Source: Novosphingobium sp. (lineage in GTDB: Bacteria > Pseudomonadota > Alphaproteobacteria > Sphingomonadales > Sphingomonadaceae). Taken from it: DNA of 64,000 nt. Where the stretch lies: the NCBI RefSeq assembly GCF_030699305.1, contig NZ_JAUYNB010000033.1:57853-121852 (forward strand), read 5' to 3'. The notes below the pieces were generated by a model that was given only the letters and a program-made list of their open reading frames with translations, made no database searches and was not told the origin of the DNA. This document shows positions 53,495 through 62,755 of this stretch, in pieces. How positions within the stretch are numbered: position 1 is the stretch's first letter; every line of letters begins with the position of its first letter. Position numbers and translations under genes: made by a program.

Positions 53495-55000
53495 ATGCGT
53501 TTGTTCCCGATTGCAATCTCCGCAGCGTTGCTGCTGGCCGTCCCTTTTTCGGCCCCCTTATCCGCGCAACCTGCCGCCGCACCCGCGCCGCAGACGGTGG
53601 ACGAAGCGCTGGCGCTCGCTCCGGCCGGAACGCGCTTCGGGCTGCTGGTGGTGGACGATCAGGGCCGTGAAATCATCGCTATCCGGGCGGATGACCGGTT
53701 CATTCCCGCGTCCAACACCAAGCTGTTCACCACCGCCACCGCCTTTGCCCTGCTGGCTGACAAGGTCGCTGCGGCCAAGCTGGGGACGGATGCGTTCGGG
53801 CGGTATGCGCCCGGCGCGTTCATCGGTCTGGCTGAGCGGGACGATGGACCGCCGCACGTGATCCTCTACGGCCGGGGCGATGCGCAGATGTCGAGCGCGG
53901 CGGATTGCAAGCGCGATTGTCTGGCCGAACTGGCGGATTTCGTGGCCCGCAAGACCCGGCGGGTGGGCGATATCGTGGGCGATGACAGCTGGTTTCCCGA
54001 CCAGCGCTGGAGCCCGGGGATGAGCTGGAACAATATCGGCACCGATTCCGGCACGGCCATATCGGCGCTGTCGCTCGACAACAACGAAGTGCCGGTGGTG
54101 ATCGCTCCGGGGGCGGAAGGGCAGCCGCCGATCGTCGAAATCGCGCCGTATTACACCGTGCGCAACGAAGCGGTGACGATCGCGGCGGGCGGCACGACGC
54201 GGCTGGGTTTCGACCGTGCGATCAATGGCACGGACCTGCGGATTTATGGCGAGATCGCGGTGGGCGCGCCGCCGTTTCGGGACCGGCTGGGGATCGATGA
54301 TCCGGCGCACTATACCGCCTGGCAGCTGCGCCGGATGCTTGAAGTGCGCGGGGTGAAGGTGGATGGCGCGGTGCGCGCGCAGCATCGCCTGGTCAGCCTG
54401 ATCGACGATCCCAAAGTGCGCGAGGGCCGCGATGTGCGCGTGCCAATGCCGCGCGCCGCGTTCATGGGCGGCCACACCGCGCCGCCGCTGGCCGATACGA
54501 TCCGGATCGTCAACAAGGACAGCCAGAACCTCTATGCCGAACTCCTGCTGCGGCGGGTGGGCAAGCTGGAAGGCACCGGATCGCTGGCAGACGGTATCGT
54601 CGGACTGCATTCCGTAATGGCGGCGGCGGGAGTGGCGCGCGGCTGGTATGACTTTTCCGACGGGTCCGGGATGTCGACCTACAACCGCATTTCGCCGCGC
54701 GCGGCGGTGACCTTGCTGCGCTGGGCCAAGGCCCAGCCATGGGGGCGGGACTGGGATGCTTCGCTGCCGGTGGGCGGGGTGGATGGAACGCTTGCCCGGC
54801 GGTTCAGGGGGACGGCGCTGGAAGGGAAAATCCGGGCCAAGACCGGAACGCTCAACGCCACCAACACGCTGTCGGGATACCTTGTTGCCGCCAGCGGGCG
54901 CGAACTGACGTTTTCCATCCTGGCCAACGACGTGCCGGACGACGGGCGTGCGGTTCCGGCAATGGACGCAGCTCTGGGACTGATCGCGGCCACGAATTGA
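53495..55000 (+). CDS. dacB: D-alanyl-D-alanine carboxypeptidase/endopeptidase (PBP4 type)
   Basis: A 501-aa S13 family penicillin-binding protein with a signal peptide (MRLFPIAISAALLLAVPFSA). The active-site Ser is in IPASNTKLFT (SxxK), FSDGSGMSTYN is the SxN-like motif and RAKTGTLN the KTG motif. PBP4-like proteins cleave peptidoglycan side chains and cross-links. The start at 53495 is supported by the signal peptide. It follows the nitrilase by 26 bases but is functionally unrelated. Confidence 0.92.
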   Translation: MRLFPIAISAALLLAVPFSAPLSAQPAAAPAPQTVDEALALAPAGTRFGLLVVDDQGREIIAIRADDRFIPASNTKLFTTATAFALLADKVAAAKLGTDAFGRYAPGAFIGLAERDDGPPHVILYGRGDAQMSSAADCKRDCLAELADFVARKTRRVGDIVGDDSWFPDQRWSPGMSWNNIGTDSGTAISALSLDNNEVPVVIAPGAEGQPPIVEIAPYYTVRNEAVTIAAGGTTRLGFDRAINGTDLRIYGEIAVGAPPFRDRLGIDDPAHYTAWQLRRMLEVRGVKVDGAVRAQHRLVSLIDDPKVREGRDVRVPMPRAAFMGGHTAPPLADTIRIVNKDSQNLYAELLLRRVGKLEGTGSLADGIVGLHSVMAAAGVARGWYDFSDGSGMSTYNRISPRAAVTLLRWAKAQPWGRDWDASLPVGGVDGTLARRFRGTALEGKIRAKTGTLNATNTLSGYLVAASGRELTFSILANDVPDDGRAVPAMDAALGLIAATN

Positions 55001-55009
55001 AACGGTTTC
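54999..55009. promoter_or_regulatory. LacI-like palindrome upstream of the TonB receptor
   Basis: GAAACGGTTTC has perfect GAAAC/GTTTC arms around one central base and overlaps the dacB stop. Further palindromes lie downstream: GTTGAA...TTCAAC at 55075-55092 and GTTGATCAAC at 55121-55130. They all sit in the 172-base region before the TonB-dependent receptor and may be operators. Confidence 0.35.
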
Positions 55010-55172
55010 CAACCGGAATGTTGCGCAGTTGCAACAAAATTACGGCAACGGCGAAAAACCGTTCAGGCGCGGCAGTTGAACGGGGTTTCAACTCTGGCGC
55101 TGCTGCGTCGGCGCGTTACTGTTGATCAACAGACCTTTAGGGGGGCTGACTCGTTTTCAGTTGGGGGTATCC

Positions 55173-58145
55173 ATGAACGTACGCGACTTTTCCCGCATCC
55201 TGCTGGCCAGCGGTGTGGCACTTGGGGCGCTTGCCTCGCCCGCGCTGGCGCAAAGCGCGCCGGACATTACCTCGGCCAACGCGCCATCGGGTGAATCCGG
55301 CAGCACCGCGATCATCGTTACCGGCTCGCGGATCAAGCAGGACCCGACCAAGAGCGCGCTGCCGCTGACCGTGATCAGCAATGCCGAAATCCAGCAGAAC
55401 GGCATTTCCAGCCCTGAACAGCTGATCATGTATCTGTCCTCCAACGGCACGGGCGCGGATAACCTGGCTGCCAATGCCGATGTCACCACCGGCGCACAGC
55501 GCGGCACCAACGGCCTGTCCGCCGCCAACCTGCGCGGGCAGGGTTCGGCAGCAACGCTGGTCCTGCTCAACGGCCGCCGCGTTGCCGCGCACGGCCTGTC
55601 GGGCAGCGCAGTGGACGTGAACCAGATCCCGTTCGCCGCGATTGACCGGGTTGAAGTGCTGAAGGACGGCGCTTCGGCGATCTACGGCACCGACGCGATC
55701 GGCGGCGTGATCAACTACATCACCAAAAAGGATTACACCGGCCTTGGCGTCAGCGGCTTTGCCGACCTGACCGAAGCGGGCGGCGGGAACATCTATAACG
55801 TGTCGGGCATCGCCGGGTATGGCGACCTGAAGGAGCAGGGCTTCAACATCATGGCGGCGGTTTCGTACCGCTGGAACCGGATGCTGCGGGGCAGCCAGCG
55901 CGATTTCGTGAATGGCAATCAGCCGCAGCGCGGCCTCTCGGTCGATACGCGCGGCACGCCGCTGGCGACCGCGTTCAACACCGGGGCCAACGCGTTCCAG
56001 CAGCCGGGCGGCACCCTGCTTCAGGGGCTGACACTGACCGCGCCGAACGGGGCCAACGCGGCGGCGGGCGGGATCAACCCGCTGAACCTGCCGGGCGGAG
56101 CGGGCTGCGAGAGCATGGATGGCGGCATGGCCTATGACTATGCCCTGTGGAATTCGCCCACCGCCTATTACGCCTGCGCCTGGGACACGGGCCGCGCGGC
56201 GGTGATCCAGCAGCCGATTGAAACGCTGACCTATTTCGCGCGCGGCGTGGTCGCGCTGGGGGCGAGCGAGCTGTCGGTCGAACTGACCGGGTCCGACGCC
56301 CATTCGGCCAAGAGCTTCTCCAACGCGCAGCTTTCCGCCAACACCACCAACCTGCCGATCGGGATGCCGCTGAACAGCCTGACCCAGTCGACCTATGATT
56401 CGGTGTTCAATGCCATTCGCGGCACGTTTGCGGGCAATCCCACGCAAGTCGCCGCGCTCGATGCGCGCTATGGCCGCCCGATCGGGTTCCGCTGGCGCTG
56501 CGCGCCGTGCGGCCCGCGTGAATACGTGACCGATACCAAGACCTTCCGCGTCGCCGCCGGGATCGACGGTCCGCTGCCGCTGAACGGCTGGGATTACCGC
56601 GTCGGCGCCAGCTATGCCCGCAGCGAAAGCTCGTCGGTGCTGGGCGGCGGCTATTACTATCGCGGCACGCTGGCCAACGGCACGTCCGACACCAACGCAC
56701 CGACCGCGCCGGGTGCGACCGCGCCGGGTCTGGTAGGCGTGATCAACAGCGGCCTGATCAACCCGTTCTCGCTGACCCAGACCGATGCAGGCCTCGCCGC
56801 GCTGGAAGCCGTGTCGGCGCGCGGCGCGACGCTGTATGGCGGGCGCTATCAGCTCAAGCAGGTCGACGCCTCGTTCTCCGGCCCGCTGTTTGCCCTGCCG
56901 GGCGGCGATGTGCAGGTGGCGGTTGGCGTGGATTATCGCCGCGAAACCTATGAGTTCAACGGCTCACCCGCCGCCGCCGCAACCGCGCCGGTGATCTTCC
57001 TGGCGGCGTTCGACAACGTCAACGCACTGACCCCGAAGAACCGCGACGTGAAGGCCGGTTACGCCGAAATCAACATTCCGGTGTTCGATATGCTGGAAGT
57101 GACCGGCGCGGTCCGGATCGACGATTATTCGGGCTTTGGCAGCACCACCAATCCGAAGGTGTCGGCCAAGTTCCAGCCGGCCGAATGGCTGATGTTCCGC
57201 GGCTCCTACAGCACCGGTTTCCGCGTGCCGAGCTTCAACCAGATCTTCAACGGCATCACCGAAAGCCCCTATTCGGGCAGCGATCTGGCCGATCCGGTGG
57301 CGTGCCCCGGCGGCTTGCCCAACGTCACCAACCCGGCCTGCGCGTTCATCCGCCCGAACATCTGGACCGGCGGGACGATCGATCTGGGGCCTGAAACCGC
57401 CAAGATGGCCAGCCTTGGCGTCGTGCTGCGTCCCGCCCCGCGCTGGACGGCCTCGGTCGACTGGTGGAGCATCCGGGCCGACAACACGATCCAGTTGCTC
57501 ACCCTGCGTCAGCTGATCGACAACGCCGCGCTGTTCCCGGACCGGTTCATCCGCGACGGCGGCGGCACGATCACCACGATTGACCAGCGCTGGATCAACG
57601 CCGGTGCGCGCAAGACGCAGGGCCTTGAAATCTCGATCCGGGGCGGGTTCGATATGCCGGGGGGGAGCCAGCTGAACCTGGGCGCCGATGGCACCATGCT
57701 GCTGGAAAAGAAGGAAAAGCTGACCCCGACTGCGGCGTGGAGCGCCAGTCAGATCGGCGTGTTCACGTTCGCAGGTGACCTGGGGCTGCGCTGGAAGCAC
57801 AACGCCTGGCTGACCTGGTCGAACGACAACCTGTCGGCCACCTTCAGCCAGATCTTCCGCAAGGGGTACAAGAACCAGGCGCTGCCGGGTATCGCCGCAG
57901 GCACGATCACTCGCCCGGACTACAACCCGATGGTGAAGGATTATGCGATCTACAACCTGACCGTCAGCTATCAGGGCCTGATCGAAGGGCTGAAGCTGAC
58001 GGCGGGCGTGAAGAACGTGTTCAACACCGATACGCCGTTCGCGATCACCTATGATGGCAACACCGGCGCGGGCAGTTCGTGGGAACCGCGCGTGGCCGAT
58101 CCGCGCGGGCGTTCGTTCCTTTTGCAGGCGGAAATGAAGTTCTGA
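55173..58145 (+). CDS. TonB-dependent outer membrane receptor
   Basis: A 990-aa receptor with a signal peptide (DFSRILLASGVALGALASPA), a TonB-box-like segment near TAIIVTGSRIKQD, a plug domain (residues about 60-190) and a large beta-barrel. The barrel ends in a terminal Phe (LLQAEMKF), as needed for outer-membrane insertion. Extra Cys pairs lie in predicted loops (CAPCG and DPVACPG...PACAF). The ATG at 55173 follows TTGGGGGT. The ligand is not readable; no transport partner or hydrolase is adjacent. It stands alone after dacB. Confidence 0.92.
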   Translation: MNVRDFSRILLASGVALGALASPALAQSAPDITSANAPSGESGSTAIIVTGSRIKQDPTKSALPLTVISNAEIQQNGISSPEQLIMYLSSNGTGADNLAANADVTTGAQRGTNGLSAANLRGQGSAATLVLLNGRRVAAHGLSGSAVDVNQIPFAAIDRVEVLKDGASAIYGTDAIGGVINYITKKDYTGLGVSGFADLTEAGGGNIYNVSGIAGYGDLKEQGFNIMAAVSYRWNRMLRGSQRDFVNGNQPQRGLSVDTRGTPLATAFNTGANAFQQPGGTLLQGLTLTAPNGANAAAGGINPLNLPGGAGCESMDGGMAYDYALWNSPTAYYACAWDTGRAAVIQQPIETLTYFARGVVALGASELSVELTGSDAHSAKSFSNAQLSANTTNLPIGMPLNSLTQSTYDSVFNAIRGTFAGNPTQVAALDARYGRPIGFRWRCAPCGPREYVTDTKTFRVAAGIDGPLPLNGWDYRVGASYARSESSSVLGGGYYYRGTLANGTSDTNAPTAPGATAPGLVGVINSGLINPFSLTQTDAGLAALEAVSARGATLYGGRYQLKQVDASFSGPLFALPGGDVQVAVGVDYRRETYEFNGSPAAAATAPVIFLAAFDNVNALTPKNRDVKAGYAEINIPVFDMLEVTGAVRIDDYSGFGSTTNPKVSAKFQPAEWLMFRGSYSTGFRVPSFNQIFNGITESPYSGSDLADPVACPGGLPNVTNPACAFIRPNIWTGGTIDLGPETAKMASLGVVLRPAPRWTASVDWWSIRADNTIQLLTLRQLIDNAALFPDRFIRDGGGTITTIDQRWINAGARKTQGLEISIRGGFDMPGGSQLNLGADGTMLLEKKEKLTPTAAWSASQIGVFTFAGDLGLRWKHNAWLTWSNDNLSATFSQIFRKGYKNQALPGIAAGTITRPDYNPMVKDYAIYNLTVSYQGLIEGLKLTAGVKNVFNTDTPFAITYDGNTGAGSSWEPRVADPRGRSFLLQAEMKF

Positions 58146-58186
58146 CGAACCGCTCCGGCAAGGGGCCGCGAATCAGCTGAAACCGG

Positions 58187-58215
58187 CAAGGGCGCGCAGC
58201 GATTGCGCGCCCTTG
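58187..58215 (+). terminator. Terminator hairpin after TonB receptor gene
   Basis: CAAGGGCGCGCA at 58187-58198 and TGCGCGCCCTTG at 58204-58215 form a perfect 12-bp stem with a 5-base loop, followed by TTGCATCTG. The T tract is short. Confidence 0.75.
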
Positions 58216-58327
58216 TTGCATCTGATTCCTCTAAAGCACTGTTTATAAAAATTAATTCAGTGTTAACGCTAGATTTACCGGGCGCTGGCAGTGTTGCAGA
58301 CTAACAGCGACAGGCAGTCTGGTGGCC

Positions 58328-58642
58328 ATGATGGCATTTGCAGGTGAACCAAAGTTCCAGACAACCGGCGGACGCCGGACTGACCGTGCGCCGTTTGAGG
58401 CATCGGTGGTGTTTCGGGCTGGCACGCGCAAGGCAACGGTCAAGGTGCGGGATATTTCCACGCATGGGGCGCGGGTGTCCGGCGTCTATCTGGTGCACGA
58501 AGGCGACCGGTTCTTCCTGACGCTGCCCGGCCTTGAATCGATCGAGGCGCGGGTCGCCTGGGTGACCGAGTTCGAGTTTGGCTGCGAATTCATGAAGCCG
58601 CTCAACCCGGTTATTCTTGAAAACCTGATGCGGCGACACTGA
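58328..58642 (+). CDS. PilZ domain protein
   Basis: A 104-aa single-domain PilZ protein. The c-di-GMP-binding motifs are intact: an RxxxR as RRTDR near residue 16 and DxSxxG as DISTHG near residue 43. A GTG at 58322 and ATGs at 58328 and 58331 could all serve; I choose 58328. An AT-rich region with CACTG...CAGTG half-sites lies upstream. It is convergent with a second PilZ gene, sharing the phrase LTLPGLES. Confidence 0.85.
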   Translation: MMAFAGEPKFQTTGGRRTDRAPFEASVVFRAGTRKATVKVRDISTHGARVSGVYLVHEGDRFFLTLPGLESIEARVAWVTEFEFGCEFMKPLNPVILENLMRRH

Positions 58643-58661
58643 TTGCCCGCACGGGTATTCC

Positions 58662-58720
58662 CGTCCGGCCCAGCGGCTCGCTCCGGGGGGCAGGCGAGCG
58701 GTGCCTGGAAGGGCCGGACG
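58662..58720. other. Nested stem-loop between convergent PilZ genes
   Basis: An outer 10-bp stem, CGTCCGGCCC at 58662-58671 and GGGCCGGACG at 58711-58720, encloses an inner stem, GCTCGC at 58676-58681 and GCGAGC at 58694-58699. It could act as a bidirectional terminator, but there is no T tract and the nested form is unusual. Confidence 0.6.
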
Positions 58721-58746
58721 AGAATCGCCGGAGGCCTGAAGCAGCC

Positions 58747-59106
58747 TTAGCTTAGTGGACGGTAGGCTGAATCCGGCCGCCAGCGCACCAGCAGGTTGTC
58801 GAGCACGATCGGGCTGAGCAGCCGGTCGAACGCACAGCCGACCAGGCTGTTGTCCCACCAGATCACTTCACCCTGCTGCGATTCCAGTCCGGGCAGGGTC
58901 AGCCAGCAAACCGTGCCGGGGGCGATGCGGTTGACCGCCGCGCCGCAGAACCCGCTGAGCGACAGATCGTGGATCACCGTCTGAAACCCCCGCGCACCGG
59001 ATATGCGCAGCGCGGCGGGGATCGAAATGCGGGTCCGCGGCGCGCAGCGATCTTCCTGCGCCGCCGTGAAATAGGGATCGCGTGTCTGGATCAGATAATC
59101 GCTCAT
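58747..59106 (-). CDS. PilZ domain protein
   Basis: A 119-aa PilZ protein. RxxxR is RCAPR near residue 20 and DxSxxG is DLSLSG near residue 48, so c-di-GMP binding is plausible. The C-terminal half carries LTLPGLES and SPIVLDNLLVRW, closely parallel to the partner at 58328-58642 (NPVILENLMRRH), so the two are paralogues. The ATG at 59106 has a family-like N-terminus. The downstream pathway is unknown. Confidence 0.85.
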   Translation of the reverse strand: MSDYLIQTRDPYFTAAQEDRCAPRTRISIPAALRISGARGFQTVIHDLSLSGFCGAAVNRIAPGTVCWLTLPGLESQQGEVIWWDNSLVGCAFDRLLSPIVLDNLLVRWRPDSAYRPLS

Positions 59107-59190
59107 GTGCCGTGCAACCCTTGCTGCTTCCTTGCCACTGCCTTTCCGGACAGCCTTTGCAAAGTATCCCGCAGTCTGGTTGCATCGGGA

Positions 59191-59904
59191 TTATGAAGGC
59201 TGGTTAACCCGTTCGCGGTGCGGGCTGGCAAACTGTTCACCAAGCAAGGTTACCATCCGCTGCGCGACCACGGTCGGCAGCTTGACCGTCTGCGGATCTT
59301 CGCCCGGATAGGCCTTGGCCCGCATCGCGGTGCGGGTCGCGCCGGGGTCGATGATTGCCACGCGCACCTTGCTGGTGTTGCGCACTTCCTGGGCATAGCA
59401 ATCGACCAGCACTTCGGACGCGGCCTTGCTGGCGGCATAGGCCCCCCAGAACGCGCGCGGCACGGTGGCGACGCTGGTGGTTAGGTAGAGGAAGCGCGGA
59501 TCGGCGGCCTTGCGCAGCAGCGGATCGAACTGCGCGATCAGCGCCTGGGTGGCCAGCACGTTGATGGTCAGCGCCTTGGACAGGCCGGGCTGGTCGATCC
59601 CGGTCACCGGGGTCAGCTGCGGCAGCACGGCGGCACCGTGGACCAGAATGTCGAGCGCGGGCCAGCGGCTGGCCACGGCCTGCGCCAGCCGGGCAACACC
59701 GTCAGCCTCGGACAGATCAACCGGGGCGATGGTGGCATGGCCACCGGATGCGAAAATCCGTTCCTCGACCGCCTCGAGCGCGCGGGTGTTGCGGGCCGTC
59801 AGCACGACGTGTGCCCCGGCTGCGGCCAGCGCCTCGGCCATGGCCGCACCGATCCCGCCGCTCGCCCCGGTGACGAGCGCGACCTGACCGGACAGGTCCG
59901 TCAT
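59191..59904 (-). CDS. SDR family oxidoreductase
   Basis: A 237-aa short-chain dehydrogenase/reductase. The NAD(P)-binding motif is TGASGGIG near residue 14, and the active site YxxxK is in WGAYAASKAASEV. Substrate unknown. Its start overlaps the purF stop by four bases (ATGA), so it is transcribed with purF, a conserved neighbour pair in sphingomonads rather than an indication of a purine role. Confidence 0.9.
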   Translation of the reverse strand: MTDLSGQVALVTGASGGIGAAMAEALAAAGAHVVLTARNTRALEAVEERIFASGGHATIAPVDLSEADGVARLAQAVASRWPALDILVHGAAVLPQLTPVTGIDQPGLSKALTINVLATQALIAQFDPLLRKAADPRFLYLTTSVATVPRAFWGAYAASKAASEVLVDCYAQEVRNTSKVRVAIIDPGATRTAMRAKAYPGEDPQTVKLPTVVAQRMVTLLGEQFASPHRERVNQPS

Positions 59905-61373
59905 GCGAGCTGGCCGACCGGCAGGATAAGCTGTTCCGCGCCCGCCTCACGCGCGGTCAGATCGGTCAGGCTGGTGGGGTAATCGCCAGAGAAGCAGGCA
60001 TCGCAGTGCTGCGGGCAGCCGCTGTTGCGCTGCTGTTCCCCGACCGCCCGATAGAGGCCGTCAATCGACACGAACCCCAGGCTGTCGGCATGGATGAACT
60101 TGGTCATCTCGGCGATATTCATCCGCGCGGCCAGCAGCTTGGACCGTTCGGGGGTGTCGACGCCGTAATAGCAGCTGTGGATCGTGGGTGGGCTGGCCAC
60201 GCGCATATGCACTTCGGCAGCACCGGCATCGCGCATCATCTGGACGATCTTCAGCGAGGTGGTCCCGCGCACGATCGAATCGTCGATCAGCACGATCCGC
60301 TTGCCTGCCACCAGCGCGCGGTTGGCGTTATGCTTGCGCTTTACATCGGCATTGCGCGCGCCGTCCGATGGCTGGATGAACGTGCGCCCGACATAGTGCG
60401 AGCGGATGATGCCAAGGCCGAACGGAATGCCGCTTTGCTGGGCATAGCCAATCGCGGCAGGCACACCGCTGTCGGGCACCGGCACCACCAGATCGGCTTC
60501 GACCGGCGATTCAATCGCCAGTTCGGCCCCGATCTGACGGCGCACTTCATACACCGAATGGCCGTTCATCACCGAATCCGGGCGGCTGAAATAGACGTGT
60601 TCGAAAATGCACGGGCGCGCCGCTGTAGTACCGAACGGGCGGTGGCTGGTGATCCGGCCATCGGTGCGCACTTCGACGATTTCGCCGGGTTCGACTTCGC
60701 GGATGAAGTCTGCGCCGACGACGTCGAGCGCGACGGTTTCACTGGCAAAGACGATCGCATCGCCGATCCGGCCCATCACCAGCGGACGGATGCCCAGCGG
60801 ATCGCGGCAGGCGATCAGGCGCTTGGGCGTCATGCAGATCAGCGAATAGGCCCCTTCGATCATGCGCAGCGCATCGACGAAACGGTCCAGCAGCTTGTGG
60901 AAGCGGCTGGTGGCGATCAGGTGGATGATGACTTCGGTGTCCGACGTCGACTGGAAGATCGAGCCCTTGGACACCAGTTCATGCTTCAGCGTCATCGCAT
61001 TGGAAATGTTGCCATTGTGCGCGATGGAAAAGCCACCTGCCGCCAGATCGGCGAACAGCGGCTGGATATTGCGCAGCCCCGATCCGCCGGTGGTGGAATA
61101 GCGCACGTGGCCCGATGCGACCGGTCCGGGCAATTGTTCGAAGATGCCGTTGTCGGAAAATACCTGCGCAACGTGGCCAATCCCGCGGTGCGAATAGAAC
61201 TCGCGCCCGTCCAGGCTGACGATCCCGCAGGCTTCCTGGCCGCGGTGCTGCAACGCGTGCAGGCCCAGCGCCGTCATCGCTGCGGCATCGCGCGCGCCAA
61301 TCACGCCGAAAATGCCGCATTCCTCTCGCAGTTTGTCGCCATCTGCGTCAAAAAAGGGGTGTGTCACATTCAT
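59901..61373 (-). CDS. purF: Amidophosphoribosyltransferase
   Basis: A 490-aa enzyme that makes phosphoribosylamine from PRPP and glutamine, the first step of purine synthesis. The nucleophile Cys is in LREECGIFGVIG after a short propeptide; the PRPP loop is IVLIDDSIVRGTTS; Cys residues in CYYGVD and CPQHCDACFSGDYP are likely ligands of the Fe-S cluster of this type. I choose the ATG at 61373; the longer frame adds 19 residues without a family match. It is divergent from lolC/E. Confidence 0.96.
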   Translation of the reverse strand: MNVTHPFFDADGDKLREECGIFGVIGARDAAAMTALGLHALQHRGQEACGIVSLDGREFYSHRGIGHVAQVFSDNGIFEQLPGPVASGHVRYSTTGGSGLRNIQPLFADLAAGGFSIAHNGNISNAMTLKHELVSKGSIFQSTSDTEVIIHLIATSRFHKLLDRFVDALRMIEGAYSLICMTPKRLIACRDPLGIRPLVMGRIGDAIVFASETVALDVVGADFIREVEPGEIVEVRTDGRITSHRPFGTTAARPCIFEHVYFSRPDSVMNGHSVYEVRRQIGAELAIESPVEADLVVPVPDSGVPAAIGYAQQSGIPFGLGIIRSHYVGRTFIQPSDGARNADVKRKHNANRALVAGKRIVLIDDSIVRGTTSLKIVQMMRDAGAAEVHMRVASPPTIHSCYYGVDTPERSKLLAARMNIAEMTKFIHADSLGFVSIDGLYRAVGEQQRNSGCPQHCDACFSGDYPTSLTDLTAREAGAEQLILPVGQLA

Positions 61374-61513
61374 GTTGAATCGCCCGGCCAGTGCTGGCGC
61401 CGCTTTGGCCCCATGCGCGGGGGAAAGCAAGTACAGGGCATTGCCCTGCGCGGGCTATCCCCCTAAATCCACGGACCTGCCCACGCGCCGGGCCAACCTG
61501 ACGGGACCGAAGC

Positions 61514-62755
61514 TTGATCCTCTCTCCATTCGAATGGACCATTGCCAAGCGTTACATGCTGCCCGGCCGGGGTGAGGCATTCATTGCGCTGGTCGCTGGC
61601 ATCAGCCTGGTCGCGGTCGCGCTGGGCGTGGCGGCGCTGGTCATCGTGATGAGCGTGATGAACGGCTTTCGCGCCGAACTGTTCGACAAGATTGTCGGCC
61701 TGAACGGCCATGCGATCGTTCAGGCCTATGGCGGGCGGTTGGACAACTGGCGCGAAGTGCTGGCCGACGTCCAGGCCACGCCCGAAGTCACCCGCGCCTC
61801 TCCGCTGATCGAACAGCCCCTGCTGGGCAGCTTCAACGGGCGGGTCGAGGCGGTGTTTGCGCGCGGCAACACGCAAGAGGATATCAAGCGGCTGGGGCCG
61901 AAAGTCATTGCGGGATCGCTGTCCGCGCTCCAGCCCGATGCGGGCAATGTCGCAGTGGGATCGCAGCTGGCGCAGAACCTGGGGCTGCGGGTGGGCGATG
62001 CGATCACGATCATCAACCCGCAGGGCCGCGCGACGCCGTTCGGCACGGTCCCGCGCGAAATCGCCTATCAGGTCAGCGCGATTTTCGAGATCGGGGTCTA
62101 TGATTTCGACGAGCGCTTCGTGGTCATGCCGATGCGCGATGCGCAGACGCTGCTGCTGGCGGGCGACAGCGTCGGCATGATCGAAGTGCAGGTGACCGAT
62201 CCGGACCGCGTGTCCGAAATCCTCGCCCCGGTCGCGCAGAAGCTGGCGGGCCGCGCGGTGGTGACGGACTGGAAGACGATCAACGCCAGCCTGTTCGAAG
62301 CGCTGGCGGTGGAGCGGGTGGCGATGTTCGTCGTCCTGTCGATCATCGTGCTGGTCGCGGTGTTCAACATCCTGTCTTCGCTGATCATGCTGGTCCGCGC
62401 CAAGACCCGCGACATCGCGATCCTGCGCACGATGGGCGCATCGCGGCGCAGCCTGCTGAAGATTTTCGTGACCGCGGGCTTCCTGATCGGGGCGCTGGGG
62501 ACGTTTACCGGGCTGGGGCTGGGCTTCACGTTCCTCTATTTCCGCCAGTCGGTGGTGCGGGCGGTGGAATTCCTGACCGGGCAGAACCTGTGGGATCCGT
62601 CGATCCGGTTCCTGACCGAACTGCCCAGCCGGTCCGACCCGGTCGAAATCGCCACCATCAGCGTCATGGCGCTGCTGTTCAGCTTTCTCGCCACGCTCTA
62701 CCCGGCGTTCAAGGCGGCAAGCACCGATCCTGTGCAGGTGCTGCGTTATGAGTAA
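61514..62755 (+). CDS. Lipoprotein-releasing ABC transporter permease (LolC/LolE type)
   Basis: A 413-aa inner-membrane protein with one N-terminal and three C-terminal helices and a large periplasmic domain, the LolC/E layout. [20 protein letters not shown] and [17 protein letters not shown] are typical. It extracts lipoproteins from the inner membrane for outer-membrane targeting. It begins with a TTG at 61514. Alphaproteobacteria often have a single permease of this type. Its end overlaps lolD by eight bases. Confidence 0.9.
   Translation: MILSPFEWTIAKRYMLPGRGEAFIALVAGISLVAVALGVAALVIVMSVMNGFRAELFDKIVGLNGHAIVQAYGGRLDNWREVLADVQATPEVTRASPLIEQPLLGSFNGRVEAVFARGNTQEDIKRLGPKVIAGSLSALQPDAGNVAVGSQLAQNLGLRVGDAITIINPQGRATPFGTVPREIAYQVSAIFEIGVYDFDERFVVMPMRDAQTLLLAGDSVGMIEVQVTDPDRVSEILAPVAQKLAGRAVVTDWKTINASLFEALAVERVAMFVVLSIIVLVAVFNILSSLIMLVRAKTRDIAILRTMGASRRSLLKIFVTAGFLIGALGTFTGLGLGFTFLYFRQSVVRAVEFLTGQNLWDPSIRFLTELPSRSDPVEIATISVMALLFSFLATLYPAFKAASTDPVQVLRYE

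Noticed and set aside
60006..61466. Long ORF antisense to purF, with other antisense ORFs over thrC, mgtE, the TonB receptor and lolC/E
   Set aside because: All mirror codon bias of well-identified genes and lack recognisable protein features.
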